NCBI GenBank assembly: GCA_949361645.1
Contig: OX442431.1
Location: 6,142,473 to 6,206,472, forward strand
Direction of reading: 5' to 3'
DNA from: Spongilla lacustris
Lineage: Eukaryota; Porifera; Demospongiae; Spongillida; Spongillidae
DNA: 64,000 bases
Shown: in pieces, positions 1 through 13,431 of the stretch
Layout of the letters: every line of letters starts with the position of its first letter
Position numbering within the stretch: the first letter of the stretch is position 1
Notes under the pieces: model-generated
Told to the model about the DNA's origin: nothing
Database searches by the model: none
The model's input: only the letters and a program-made list of their open reading frames with translations
Translations under genes and position numbers: made by a program

Positions 1-1257
<1,257 letters not shown>

Positions 1258-2420
1258 TTGAACAGCCATAGCGTAATTAAAGCAGAGGACACTATAATCT
1301 TCTTGGACCATAAAAATAAGGAAGGATTTTCCCCTGATATTAGGCCCATTGCGGTACTCTTTCCTTCTATGGTGAAGCTTACCCTTCTACCCAATCTAGA
1401 AATCCTTGGGATACCAATTGGAGACTTCCCTTTTTGTTCACGATCAATTGTAGAAAAATGTGGCACACTTTCAGAAAAGCACTAGGTGATGTCTCTGCAG
1501 TAGATCTCCATGTGGCTTTCTCACTCCTAAGATTGTGTGGTAGTTATTGCAAGCTAGTGCACTTGTGCAGATGTTTTGAGGTTCTTTGATGAGGAGGTGA
1601 GGCATTGTTTTTCTTCCTAAATAGCAATGGATGTTACCTAATGCACACTGGCTGCAGCTGAGTCATAGATTTGGTGGGCTTGGCCTACGCTCCTTATCTC
1701 TCCACTCCAGTGCTGCTTTTATCTCCTCCCTTGCCTCTTCTGGTCACGGGACTGATGCAAACATTTATATGCAACATGCACACACATTTTTTCCTCATCA
1801 GCGAACAATGCTCGAATCCTCTCTACCTCTGCACCACATGCAGGTTCCTGGATTTTCATTGTTCCTTCCCCTGGCTTGAACCTGCACCTAGATCCTGCTG
1901 AATGTCAGGTCTTGGCTCTCTGTGCCCTTTCTGCCCCAGTGTTGCCATGGTCACCATGCTGCTTCATGCAAACATGGTGGAGGTATGGTGGCTAGGCACA
2001 ACCATCTGAGGGACATTTTTGCTGCATTTTGTCAACGTGCTCACCTGTCAGTAAAGGTTGAGGCAGGACATCGGCTAGGCACAGGACATGTCAACTCCTG
2101 TCCTGCAGATGTCCTTGTTCAGGGCTGGGGCAGAGGAAAACCAGCTGCCTTCGATGTAACAGTTACATCTGTTCTTTCCTCTGCCACCATAAATGAAGCT
2201 AGTGTGCGGCAGTTGGTGTAGCACCCTTTGAAGCTGAGCATAGGAAGCATGTTGGTAACGATCCCAAGTTCCATTAGTTGGGATGGTCTAGTGCTGTAGA
2301 AGTGTACAGTACCTGGTGTAAAGTGGCACAGTGTGTATCTTCAGGACTAGTCTCTTTGCTTGCTATAGGCGCTCTAAAGCAAAAATGGTTGCAGAGATCT
2401 ATAGCCATCTCATAAACATT
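1258..2420 (+). pseudogene. Decayed retroelement reverse-transcriptase C-terminal region
   Basis: Three reading frames, joined by shifts and stops, give pieces typical of the C-terminal part of a non-LTR-like reverse transcriptase: LEILGIPIGD (about 1395-1430), LQLSHRFGGLGLRS (about 1650-1695), and LRDIFAAFC...HRLGTGHVNSCPADVLV...PAAFDVTVTSVL (about 2007-2180). Beyond a stop at 2219-2221 the homology continues as NDPKFH-stop-LGWSSAVEVYSTW (about 2258-2320) and SLLAIGALKQKW. That tail is the decayed counterpart of the LGW.CIPLVVESFGAWG tail found on the minus strand at 40.4-40.8 kb, so both come from the same element family. The copy has stops and frameshifts and cannot encode a functional protein. 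That this is a sponge/cnidarian element family is inferred from recalled similarity, not a search. Confidence 0.7.
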
Positions 2421-3509
2421 TTCCCAACCTGTTCATGGCATTGATAATAGCCCTATATATTGACATTTCATTTCTAGAAACATGGTCAGCACACAATGAT
2501 GATGTGAGTACAAGAAGTGACATCAAGATTCAAGGGAGCCATAGGCAAACAGGTTCTTAAACTGTTGAAGGTATCAGTAAAATGTTTGATGAAGTGTAAG
2601 AGCATGGATGTTATAGTTGTGTTCTCAAGAATGTATTTCAATTCTTTAGAATTTAACACAAGGTTGTCCAAAATTGGTTATAACAGCAATGTATCTGTAG
2701 TTTCCTCAATTTATGTGGATGCTGAACCACATGACTGGTTGTTAGGTGATATTGATAAGCTTGTTTATGCTACTCCATGCACATACAGTAGCTACTAACT
2801 ATACAACACAACATTTACATAAAACTTCATGCGGACTGCCTGAAGGATATTCCAGAGATTAAAGCTGTTCTATTATGTAACAGAAATATGTATACACATA
2901 ATATGGTGCTATGAATATACCATATTTGTTCATGCCACACTACCATTTTACATATGAAAAAACATACTGTCTGTATAGTCTTGAAATGTTCAATGTACCT
3001 GTACCTGTACATGCATAGTTTTAACCACTGAAGTTCCTAATTGAATGAGTATATTATGGTGCCTGTTCAAGCATTTAAATTTAATTTTTTGCTTTGAATT
3101 ACATTATAACATGATAATACTCAATTACACAACAATCACTAAACGTCATTCAAAGGAGAGGGTTGGAGGCAATGGATGCAGCATTGCCTCTCTGGCTAGT
3201 TAACAAGTTAGCGCTAGCCGTTTAGCTGGGGCCGGGTTGAGAATACTGGGTGGGGCTGATATGCCCATCACATAACAGAAGTTCATTTGTGTTTGAATGG
3301 AAATATGTGTGTTCAAGTTGCACAGTAACATGTGACCTTTTGGGTGTAAAAAATTAACACAGAAGCAAGTATTTTGATGAAAAAGTACCATTCAATATGT
3401 GGCTTTATTAATTAAAGCAGTAATTATGTGACATCTGTAATGTCATGTGCAAGAGAGCAAGACTGCCTATAGGAATAGAGCACAGTATGAAGTATCATGC
3501 AGTGATCAG
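2421..3509. other. Gene-free stretch, no recognisable content
   Basis: AT-rich sequence with short open frames only. The 93-residue frame at 2517-2798 has no recognised motif. It could be part of the adjacent retroelement relic. The missing first exon of the SCNM1-like gene may lie here, but I could not identify it. Confidence 0.4.
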
Positions 3510-4528
<1,019 letters not shown>

Positions 4529-4639
4529 AGCAGCCCCATGAGCTCTTTGGAATGTCAGTAGAGCATCTCATGTTTGGAAAACCCTTGCTCATTGTGCAGT
4601 TGTCCCAAGAGGACCCAGTTATGCCCCAGTACCCCAACC

Positions 4640-4985
4640 CCCCCCCCCCCCCCCCCCCCTTGTGCCCCAGGATGCCTTGTGCCTCATGACCCTTTGTGCC
4701 CCAGGACCCCCTGTGCCCCAGGACCCCCTGTGCCCCAGGACCCCCTGTGCCCCAAGACCCCCTGTGCCCCAGGACCCCCTGTGCCCCAGGACCCCCTGTG
4801 CCCCAGGACCCCCTGTGCCCCAGGACCCCCTGTGCCCCAGGACCCCCTGTGCCCCAGGACCCCCTGTGCCCCAGGACCCCCTGTGCCCCAGGACCCCCTG
4901 TGCCCCAGGACCCCCTGTGCCCCAGGACCCCCTGTGCCCCAGGACCCCCTGTGCCCCAGGACCCCCTGTGCCCCAGGACCCCTTG
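4640..4985. repeat. Poly-C tract and 17-bp minisatellite
   Basis: A C homopolymer (about 4640-4660) is followed by about 17 tandem copies of a 17-bp unit, GGACCCCCTGTGCCCCA, with few variants. Because 17 is not a multiple of 3, all three plus frames stay open and give Pro/Cys-rich pseudo-proteins. No gene evidence. Confidence 0.95.
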
Positions 4986-5193
4986 TCTCTTTATGCCTCA
5001 GCTCTCGAGTTCACTAACAGAAAGCAATGTAGGTGTGTACTGTAGTGATTGTGGCACAATTGTCGACTGCTTGTGTCCATGCTGCAGAGGTCATAAGCAT
5101 GCACCATTACCTCACAGCTAGTTATGATATATGTTTATGAGTAATTATAATGATAGTGATGCAGTCGACAAATGCATGTACCATGCACTGAGG

Positions 5194-5533
5194 GGTCTCG
5201 TACCCAGCCCACCACGAATATAGGTTGTCTCGTGCCTTAGTCAGAAAACGTGATCTCACAATGTAGATGATTTGTGGTTTTATATCTTTCGGTCTACATG
5301 TACATATGTACAGTATATGTAAATACGCGCACGATCAATGTACACGGCAGTTTATACAACCAGTGTATATACCATGTCCAAGGAGTCGTGCAGATGCATG
5401 CGGAGGCAACAGGTTTTCAGACATACCAATTCTCATGTGAGTCGCTCGATGCACGACAAACGTTTTCTCACGCCCTGCCGCCCGGGAAGAATCATTCCCG
5501 TGACGTTGTTGTGGGTCTGGGACGAGACCACCC
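5194..5533. mobile_element. Possible MITE-like element with imperfect terminal inverted repeats
   Basis: The sequence GGGTCTCGTACCCAGCCCAC at about 5196 is an imperfect inverted copy of GTGGGTCTGGGACGAGACCA at about 5510. The ~340-bp interior has only short open frames. A similar terminus occurs near 808-825. Target-site duplications were not established. Confidence 0.4.
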
Positions 5534-5920
5534 AGAAATTTACCTGAGTTAAACTTAAAAGTAGCATAGCATTTGCGTATGGTACGGGCCGTGTCCTGCC
5601 GGCCGGTGCGCTATTGAATTTTAATAGTCCGTTTATTATCGGCCCTACGGCAAAGGCCGGCTGGACGCCCAAACAGTCGGAGTCGAGTCCTGCCTAGGAA
5701 GGTATGCAGGTACTCGAGTACTAGTAGTGTAGTAATTATAGGAGAAAGAAATTTCCTCTGGCCAGTTAAATAGAATTGTACTTATACCATGTACCACGCG
5801 CATGTACGCGGCGATGATTAGTTACAATACCGCCGCCACACCTCTGAATATTAATTCCGAGATCTGCTCCTTAACAGCTTCGATTTGCCTAGAAATGAAT
5901 CAGCATTTATGGTTTTAATT

Positions 5921-8461
5921 ATGGATCTATACGCTTCCTCGCGCAGATCAAGAAGAGGAAGACAGGTCGCAGACGAACGTAGCCTACTTGTAAGTCACCT
6001 CCTTCATGCATGTATGTATAACGTACAGGCCAGGCCGTACGCGGGCATGTAGATAAATTGTCGGCTTTGCGGACGCACTGCAATATTATAGAGTATTTGC
6101 TGACTCGATCAGTTCTCTTACGAAAGGGGGGCGTGCTGGAGATATGTTTGCGAGAGAACGTCTTATCTCGTCGGAAAAGCGCTTCAGTCCAGCAGTTTTA
6201 CCGTCTTGCTGATGCACAAATGGGACTGTTAGGTTAGCCGTATGTATTTTTTATGGCTTCTGTTGACCAGTAATAATGCAATGCAAGAATGTACAAACAA
6301 GCATATTCTGTTCTGTGGGTGTGTTTCCAGATCATGTTTTGAGGTGTGGTACTTAATACCTTATTAGGTCATGACTGACAAATTAAATTTACGTGATGTC
6401 AGCACATAATATGGACTAGGTGATTATTGATTTTTTACACCTAGTGTGTGCCCTTGTGATTAGACAGTGATCAGACAAACAGCTGTCTGCTCAAAGGGGT
6501 GCACTGGCCAAATACATTCTCCACCCCTCCCTGTGGAGGTTTTATTGCATGAATACTTGTACTGTATTGTATTGTATAAATGTAAACACATTTTTATTAC
6601 AACATGTTGTGGTATTGCTGTCTGTTGTAGTAGCAACCTGGCACATATATGGGCTTTGTTTGTGTCTCAAAACTTGTGGTTGAATGCACTAAGATAAGAA
6701 ATTAAATTTGTATATCAAAACGACGTGTGAATAAATAGATCAATTTTTTAAAAATGGCGGCAACAACTTGGTATGATGCATATTGTTTAGGTTTTTCTTT
6801 GGTGGGTTGTATAAACATGGTTGGATTTCCGAGGGTGGATTTCCGAGGGCGGGAGAATCTTGTTATTTGGATGGATCGTACACATCGTGTTGTTCGAAGC
6901 ATATACATAGTTCATCCATTTGTGGCGTGGTGTGTTGTGACGAAACCACCGAGGCATGAAAGAGAAAGGGGGCGGCTGAACAAAGTGGGGAGGTGTTTCG
7001 AGCATGTCAAACCTTTGTGCTGATACAAAATTTCCTTTGCGCTGGCAGATGTGAAACTATAATTGAAGCATGGGAGCAGATCTGTGACATTGTTCTTTGT
7101 CCCTCAGGCTAAGGTGCCCTGAAGAAGAAAGTAGGGAGGCATCGGTCTTCAGGTGTGTAGCACATGTCTGCAAGAGGAGCATTTCGTATTATGGTTGTGT
7201 GTGTGTATATGTATGCATGAGTGTGTGTGTGTGTGTGAGAGTGTGTGCATGTGTATGTGTGCATGTGTATGTGCATGTACATTTTAAATCCTACATGGGT
7301 CTTATAATTACATGTATGGTTTCAGGGAGACAAGGTAAAGAAACAGGGGGTGTGGGAGGACTGATAATAATAAATGTGGGGTCTATTCTTTTCCAGTAAG
7401 GGAGTCTTGGGAGAAGCTCAAGCCATTAGTACAGCACTACTTAGCCCTATTTAAGAAGAAAAAAAAAACTGGGGGGGGGGGGGGTATTGGCACTTTCCTC
7501 CCCCATCCCGCCTACAATTTTACGGACTCTGCTTAAATGTTGGATCATTTCTTTTTAAAATGAAATGAGATTTAAATGGGACGATTCTCACTCTAGCTTG
7601 TACTTGACTGAATCATATTGTACTGAGATGGTGGGACAAATGACCATGAACAGCCCCACCCCTTTAATTATAATAATACAAGGAGTGTATGCTGATATTT
7701 CATGCTTGTTTGCATATGTACCATAAATAGTCCAATAATTATAACCTCAGGCCTCTAAGCCCTACATACCCCATGCCTCTAAGCCCTACATACCCCATGC
7801 CTCTAAGCCCTACATACCCCAGGCCTCTAAGCCCTACATACCCCAGGCCTCTAAGCCTTACATACCCCAGGCCTCTAAGCCCTACATACCCCAGGCCTCT
7901 AAGCCCTACATACCCCAGGCCTCTAAGCCCTACATACCTCAGGCCTCTAAGCCCTACATACCCCATGCCTCTAAGCCCTACATACCCCAGGCCTCTAAGC
8001 CCTACATGCCCTACATGCTTGAGGCCTGTAAGAGTTACATACTACATCCTTACTGTATTCGTTATTTGGGTGGGGGATTGTTTTTGGTGCATAGAACCCT
8101 TTTTTTTGTATCATCGAACATATCTGAGTCTTTTTTTCAACAAAGTAATTGATTGTCTTTTCATAACCCTGAAGTCACATTGGATGTGTTCTAGGTTGAG
8201 AATTTGTTATGTTTTAATGATCATAATCATATTAATTAATAGTAAGTATGTTAGGAAACCATGTACATGACACATGTTAAATCAATGTCCCTGGACCCCA
8301 CAAAGATAGATCTCATGCCCTTTGGGCGTATAATTAGCATATATGTTTACTTTTGTTTCCGATCTCTCTATCACAGAACAATAAAAGATACTGTTCGTGA
8401 AGAAAAAACAGAAATGGTAACAGGGATGATTGTGCTGCCATGTGCAAGGTGTGTTTGTGTT

Positions 8462-8524
<63 letters not shown>

Positions 8525-8636
8525 ATATATATGTGTGTATGTGTATAGAGTATGTTTACAAATGCACATGTTTAGCATTGTAGCGGAAGAAAGCTCAGAA
8601 GGGGGTCACCCAAGTCTGCTTGTATTTGGAAAATAA
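5921..8636 (+). CDS. Hypothetical small multi-exon gene A (orphan, paralogue of gene B)
   Basis: Not recognised. Exons are inferred from open frames with matching splice borders. Exon 5921-5989 starts with ATG and encodes MDLYASSRRSRRGRQVADER then SLL before GTAAGT. Exon 6193-6232 (QFYRLADAQMGLL) ends before GTTAGC. At least one exon is unresolved between 6233 and 7107. Exon 7108-7152 gives LRCPEEESREASVF, exon 8377-8448 gives TIKDTVREEKTEMVTGMIVL then PCA, and exon 8576-8636 gives IVAEESSEGGHPSLLVFGK and TAA. Phases of the last three exons agree (2 and 2). The N-terminus is basic and the C-terminus acidic. The last two exons align with those of gene B (24902-25797): EEKTEMVTGM with EDREELVPGM, and EESSEGGHPSLLV with QESSDGQPSELV. 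In both genes the intervening intron is a GT array. No signal peptide or membrane segment is visible. The order of the early exons is inference. Confidence 0.5.
7748..8011. repeat. 24-bp minisatellite, about 11 copies
   Basis: Tandem unit of 24 bp with core CCTCTAAGCCCTACATACCC. It lies inside an intron of gene A. The period is a multiple of 3, so it gives long spurious frames on both strands. Confidence 0.95.
8449..8525. repeat. (GT)n microsatellite forming the last intron of gene A
   Basis: GT repeat beginning directly at the donor site after 8448. The last intron of gene B also opens into a GT-rich array. Confidence 0.95.
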
Positions 8637-9620
8637 GAAAGTGCTGCAAAGTAGGTGGATTTAGATACGTAATAATTCAAATGAACAAAAACAAATCCGC
8701 ATGACTCAAGAATAGGCAACCACTGAGTATTACTTTAGTCAGAGCTATATTTTATTACTACGGGCTATGATTTGGCTACTTTGTTCTATTAATGTGGTAT
8801 GATTTTATACACTGATGTATTTATCTTATTTCTGAGTTCACTTAGTTTAGGTGTACGTTGTGTGCCAAAAAATCAGAAGTATAGTTATGGTTGGCATATT
8901 GGTACCAATACTTTCTGCAGTGTTCTGTTGATCAGAGTGTCAGCATAATTGGAAATATATTTTGTTTTACAGGCTGCACAAATCAAGACCCGCTCAACCT
9001 GTGATCACTTATACATTTATCTTGATTATTTTATCAAATTGAATTGTCAATATATGATGTGTATGGGTGATGAGGAGTAATGGCATAGAGGAGGTTATCT
9101 GATTACATATGGGAGGGGAGGAGGTTATCTGATTACATATGGGAGGGAAGGAGGTTATCTGATTGCATGTGGGAGGGGGAGGAGGTTATCTGATTGCATG
9201 TAGGAGGAGGAGGAGGTTATCTGATTGCATCTGCAGGAGTTGGATAAATGCAGAACAGTGCCACTGTAAATTATTTGGAAGGAATCATATAACTTTACAT
9301 GTAGGTTTGACAAGTTCTAAACCTCACCTTTACCCCTCCACCCCTCTGTTATCCCTCATCCTATCCATTACACCTCACCCTCACCATTACCCCTCACCCT
9401 CACCATTACACCTCACCCTCACCATTACCCCTCATCCTCACCATTACCCCTCACCCTCACCACCTCATCCTCACCATTACACCTCACCCTCACCATTACC
9501 CCTCACCCTCACCATTACCCCTCACCCTCACCATTACCCCTCATCCTCACCATTACCCCTCACCCTCACCATTACCCCTCACCCTCACCATTACCCCTCA
9601 TCCTCACCATTACACCCCTA
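8637..9620. repeat. Two minisatellites downstream of gene A
   Basis: Positions 9090-9236 hold about five copies of a ~31-bp unit containing GAGGTTATCTGATT. Positions 9335-9616 hold about 14 copies of a 19-bp unit (ATTACCCCTCACCCTCACC). No gene is visible from 8637 to 9089. Confidence 0.9.
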
Positions 9621-10572
9621 GCTACATCCTCCCCACATGGGCCACACCCTCACCTTGTAGGCTTCACAGTTCCATTGAAGTACTCTGCCCTGCTGGAGTG
9701 GGATTCACCTATCAATCATGCTTGTAAATAAATAAATAAATGAAGGCATGCAATGAATCAAGGACATGGAACTTGCTTCCTTCACCCATTCCAATTATTA
9801 CCAAGCAACACAAACATTCTATCAGCACTCGCTCACAATTCGGTTCAACTTGCACACCATCTCAAGTTGGCCTGGTGACCATAGCAAGAAGGTATATCTA
9901 TATCTTTATAATTGACCCCTTTTTCGTTTTTGCATAACTTCATGATGTTCCACTGGATACCGCTATTACATATTCAATTACCCATCCATTTCCATAAATT
10001 GCTGCATAATTTACTCACTCCATTTCAGTATTAAATCAGTCCAAGCACAAAGAAAAAGCAGTCGGCAAAATGCAATATGAATAGACATGGTATGCAAGAA
10101 AGTTATTATAAGGGCTGGGTCTAGCCTCCTGGGGCCACTACAATTTCATATTAGTTTTAAACAAACAACTCAGCAAACATAGAGTCTTGTTATGATATCG
10201 ATATTGATAGGCGTTCTGGTACTATTTTAAATATATGCGTGAAATGGTCTAATGATGCAAGGCCGAGGAATGCATTGGCCACCAATTTGTAGCCTCAGAA
10301 CACATAAGTATAAATAGGTGCATGTCCCTTACATTCTACAACAGTGGTAACCTCATGTATAGTGATAATAATCAATTCTGATCTCAGATGAGGGCAGCAA
10401 TGATGTCAATTAAGTGTGTAGGTAGGCACAACAGTTGACCTCAAGGAGGCAACACATGCATGGCTAGTAAAAGCCACAATGATATTAGGGGAGGATTGTG
10501 GTCATGTAAGTGGTGGCAAAAATGTACGTAGGATGGAAATATTTTATAATATACCTGGATTTAAAAATCAGT

Positions 10573-10716
10573 GTCAGGCGCTGTTAATTGATCCATGAGT
10601 GTTCAGATAGTGGGTAACATTGTACTAACACAAAATGCAAATAATAAGATGTTATCCACACCCTCTATGATATCTGAATACTCGTGGATCAGTACTGGCA
10701 ATTAACAGTGTCTGAC
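10573..10716. repeat. Imperfect inverted repeat (foldback), ~50-nt arms
   Basis: GTCAGGCGCTGTTAATTG at 10573 pairs with CAATTAACAGTGTCTGAC ending at 10716. Pairing continues inward (ATCCATGAGTGTTCAGATA with TATCTGAATACTCGTGGAT) with bulges. It could be a MITE remnant or a transcribed hairpin. Confidence 0.6.
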
Positions 10717-13086
10717 GATATGCCCCTGTGTAATGTATGTCCATTGTAAGAAATCAGGAGAATGATGCAGTCCCCTCGCATATTTTTCAACATGTGCAGA
10801 TTGCAATTAAGGGTAAGAAGCTACATGTAGCTTAGTACATGTACATGTGCACAGGAATTCAGGCAGTGAATTTCATTGACATAGTGTGTGTAATATTTAC
10901 TACCAGTACATGTAGTGTACAATAACTGACCTCAAAGAACACTCGTGACTTGCGGTTACTATTAAAGTAAACTATGCGGTTACTACTACTTGTAACTTGA
11001 TGTAAGTAGAGAGAACTTTGCTACATGCATATGTATAGCATGATGGGATGATCGCATGCGGTTTCCTAGAAGTAGCGACTCATGTTAGCGAACGTAGGGA
11101 ATCACCTAATTATCTCACAATCACGAACGTTTTACGAACTCAGGGCTGGCCATATGTTCAAATGAATATGAGTATAAATAATAACTAAAACTTAAGTTTG
11201 CTGACGATTTAACGAATTAATTTGCAACATTACATGTAGAAAGCGGTTAACTGTAGTAGAATTACTAGAATAGCGTCAAGTTCTGGCTGTTACAGCCTGC
11301 CATTAGTTTGTAACAACGTGGTAGCAAGACCGTTCGCTATTGTGAGAAATGATTTCCTTATTAGGCATATTTTAGGTGTGTCCATGTATGTGCATGTAAC
11401 ATGACTCGTAAAAAGATCGTTCAATAAACAGTAGTTTGTGGTTTGGTTCACAAGAGCCGGCGATGTGACACGATGGAATAACTGCACTCAGCCATCTTTA
11501 ATAACGAAAACGTATCGGGCCTAGTTCAGGTGTGCTTTTTTTGCACATCGCTTCGCAGGAATTATTATTATAAATGTTTTCTATCTCTGCAAATTGTGAA
11601 CCATGCAGGTTTTATAGATCTTCACATGCGTGTTGCAAATCACTTTATTCCAACAATTGCTTGAAATAGCAACAATCAATACAGCAAAGAGGGCTACTTA
11701 CAAGGAGGCAGCAGAAAACATCACCAGCGTGCTGCTAGTGTTAGTGCTACGTACACTTTGGTTGGGGCACGCCCCTCATTTTGTAGTTCTGATTTTTTTT
11801 TAAACTTGCCGCTTCGCTTTTTCGATAGGGTATGGTTGAATGAGCTTCAAAGCGAATTAAAATTAAGCGCTATGCTTAAGTGTCAAGTTCAAAGTTATAT
11901 TGAATGCGAGAATCATTAGTCGCAACAGAACGCCTACACGTAGCAGCATTTGAGGCGCTTGTTCGATCCCTACATGCATGTACATTTAAAGAAATTTAAT
12001 ATGCTCTGCTGACTAATTTACTTCATCACATACCATGTCAGTAGGGCGGACTCAAGCTTGTCCTTTCTCCTTATGGGCGAGTGATGCAAATACTACAAAA
12101 GATATTCATTGTGATATTTTGTGGTACATATACTTGCGTATGTACGTTGGTCCCATACCCAGTCCAGACCTTACAACCGTCTGGCATGAGGCAACCTATT
12201 CATGGTGGGCTGGATACAAGACCACCCCGAGCTCCTAGAGACCATCCACTCCCAAAACATTAGCTATAGGCTATAGAGGTCAAGGGACTGATCCCACTTT
12301 TCTCTAAAATGGTGGATGGCTCACACCTCAATTCCTCCACTCCTCCTCTCCTCGTTCCCCTTCCCCTTCTCTAATACCCTCATAGGCTTTCAACACATCT
12401 TTTTGTTTCCAAGTCTATCAGCTGCCATACTGATTACAATTAGCTGATCCTGTACACCAGGAACAACAGTCACATCCTTGTTTAGTAATCCATATATGGA
12501 TAATAATAGGCCTCGAATACACAAAACATACTATAGCCACAATTTAAAAGCTTTATAAGTAGAAAGAAAGTGCAGTTACATGCCTGTATCGGAAATTTTC
12601 TTCGTTTTCATTCTAGCAGCTACCTACATGTAGAGGGTATTGATCGGACTGCCATCACATCAAACAAAGGACAAGAGCCATAACCCCTATCCATTTTTTG
12701 CTGTAGTTTCATTTCACTTCATGATACATGATAATCAGTTTTTTGTCCCCAGTCTCTAACCAGCAACAGAATTTATATGTATGACTCGTGTTCAACTGGT
12801 AGCAAATGTACACATTGCCAGACGTTCGAGTCATGCATTTGCGCAAATACAAGTTAGTGAAAATAGTATTTTTAAACTGATAAGAACAAATTAAATTATT
12901 GCAATATGAACCAATTACACCTATTGACATGGATGTATGCTAACTGGTTTGGTCTCCTAAGAACTGCGATGAGATCATTTACATTTAATATTGAGCCTTA
13001 GCTGTGCACAATATGTGTTGCTTATAACCTTCTAAGGTATGCATTCCTACTGTAGCATGTATTGAACACTCAGTTAACAGAGCAAC

Positions 13087-13431
13087 ATTCCACTTTATGA
13101 GTTTTCAGTACAAAGTATTCCACTTTATGAGTTTTCAGTACAAAGTGTAATCTAAATTATAATCATATTTGGCACTTGGATGGTTGCCCTCCGGCTCATG
13201 CAATAATTGCCACGTCCTTGCAAATGATACTGGTTAATAATATAACCCCCTCACTTCTAATGCCCTTGCACGCAATGACGTACTGGCATATACAATGAGT
13301 GTGTGTCATTGTCCTTAACATGCCATCATCTAATGGTCCTATTCTGGAACCATCATCTAATGGTCCTATTCTGGAACCACCATCTAATGGTCCTATTCTG
13401 GAACCATCATCTAATGGGTCCTATTCTGGAA
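13087..13431. repeat. 30-bp tandem duplication and 27-bp minisatellite
   Basis: A perfect direct duplication of 30 bp (13087-13146), beginning ATTCCACTTTATGAG, is followed at 13320-13431 by four copies of a 27-bp unit with core CATCTAATGGTCCTATTCTG. Confidence 0.9.

Noticed and set aside
4574..5121. Proline/cysteine-rich frames resembling a structural protein
   Set aside because: 17-bp minisatellite open in three frames.
6754..7023. ATG-started 89-codon frame on the plus strand
   Set aside because: Falls between exons of gene A; contains a small internal duplication (GGATTTCCGAGGG) and no recognised motif; not enough to call a gene.
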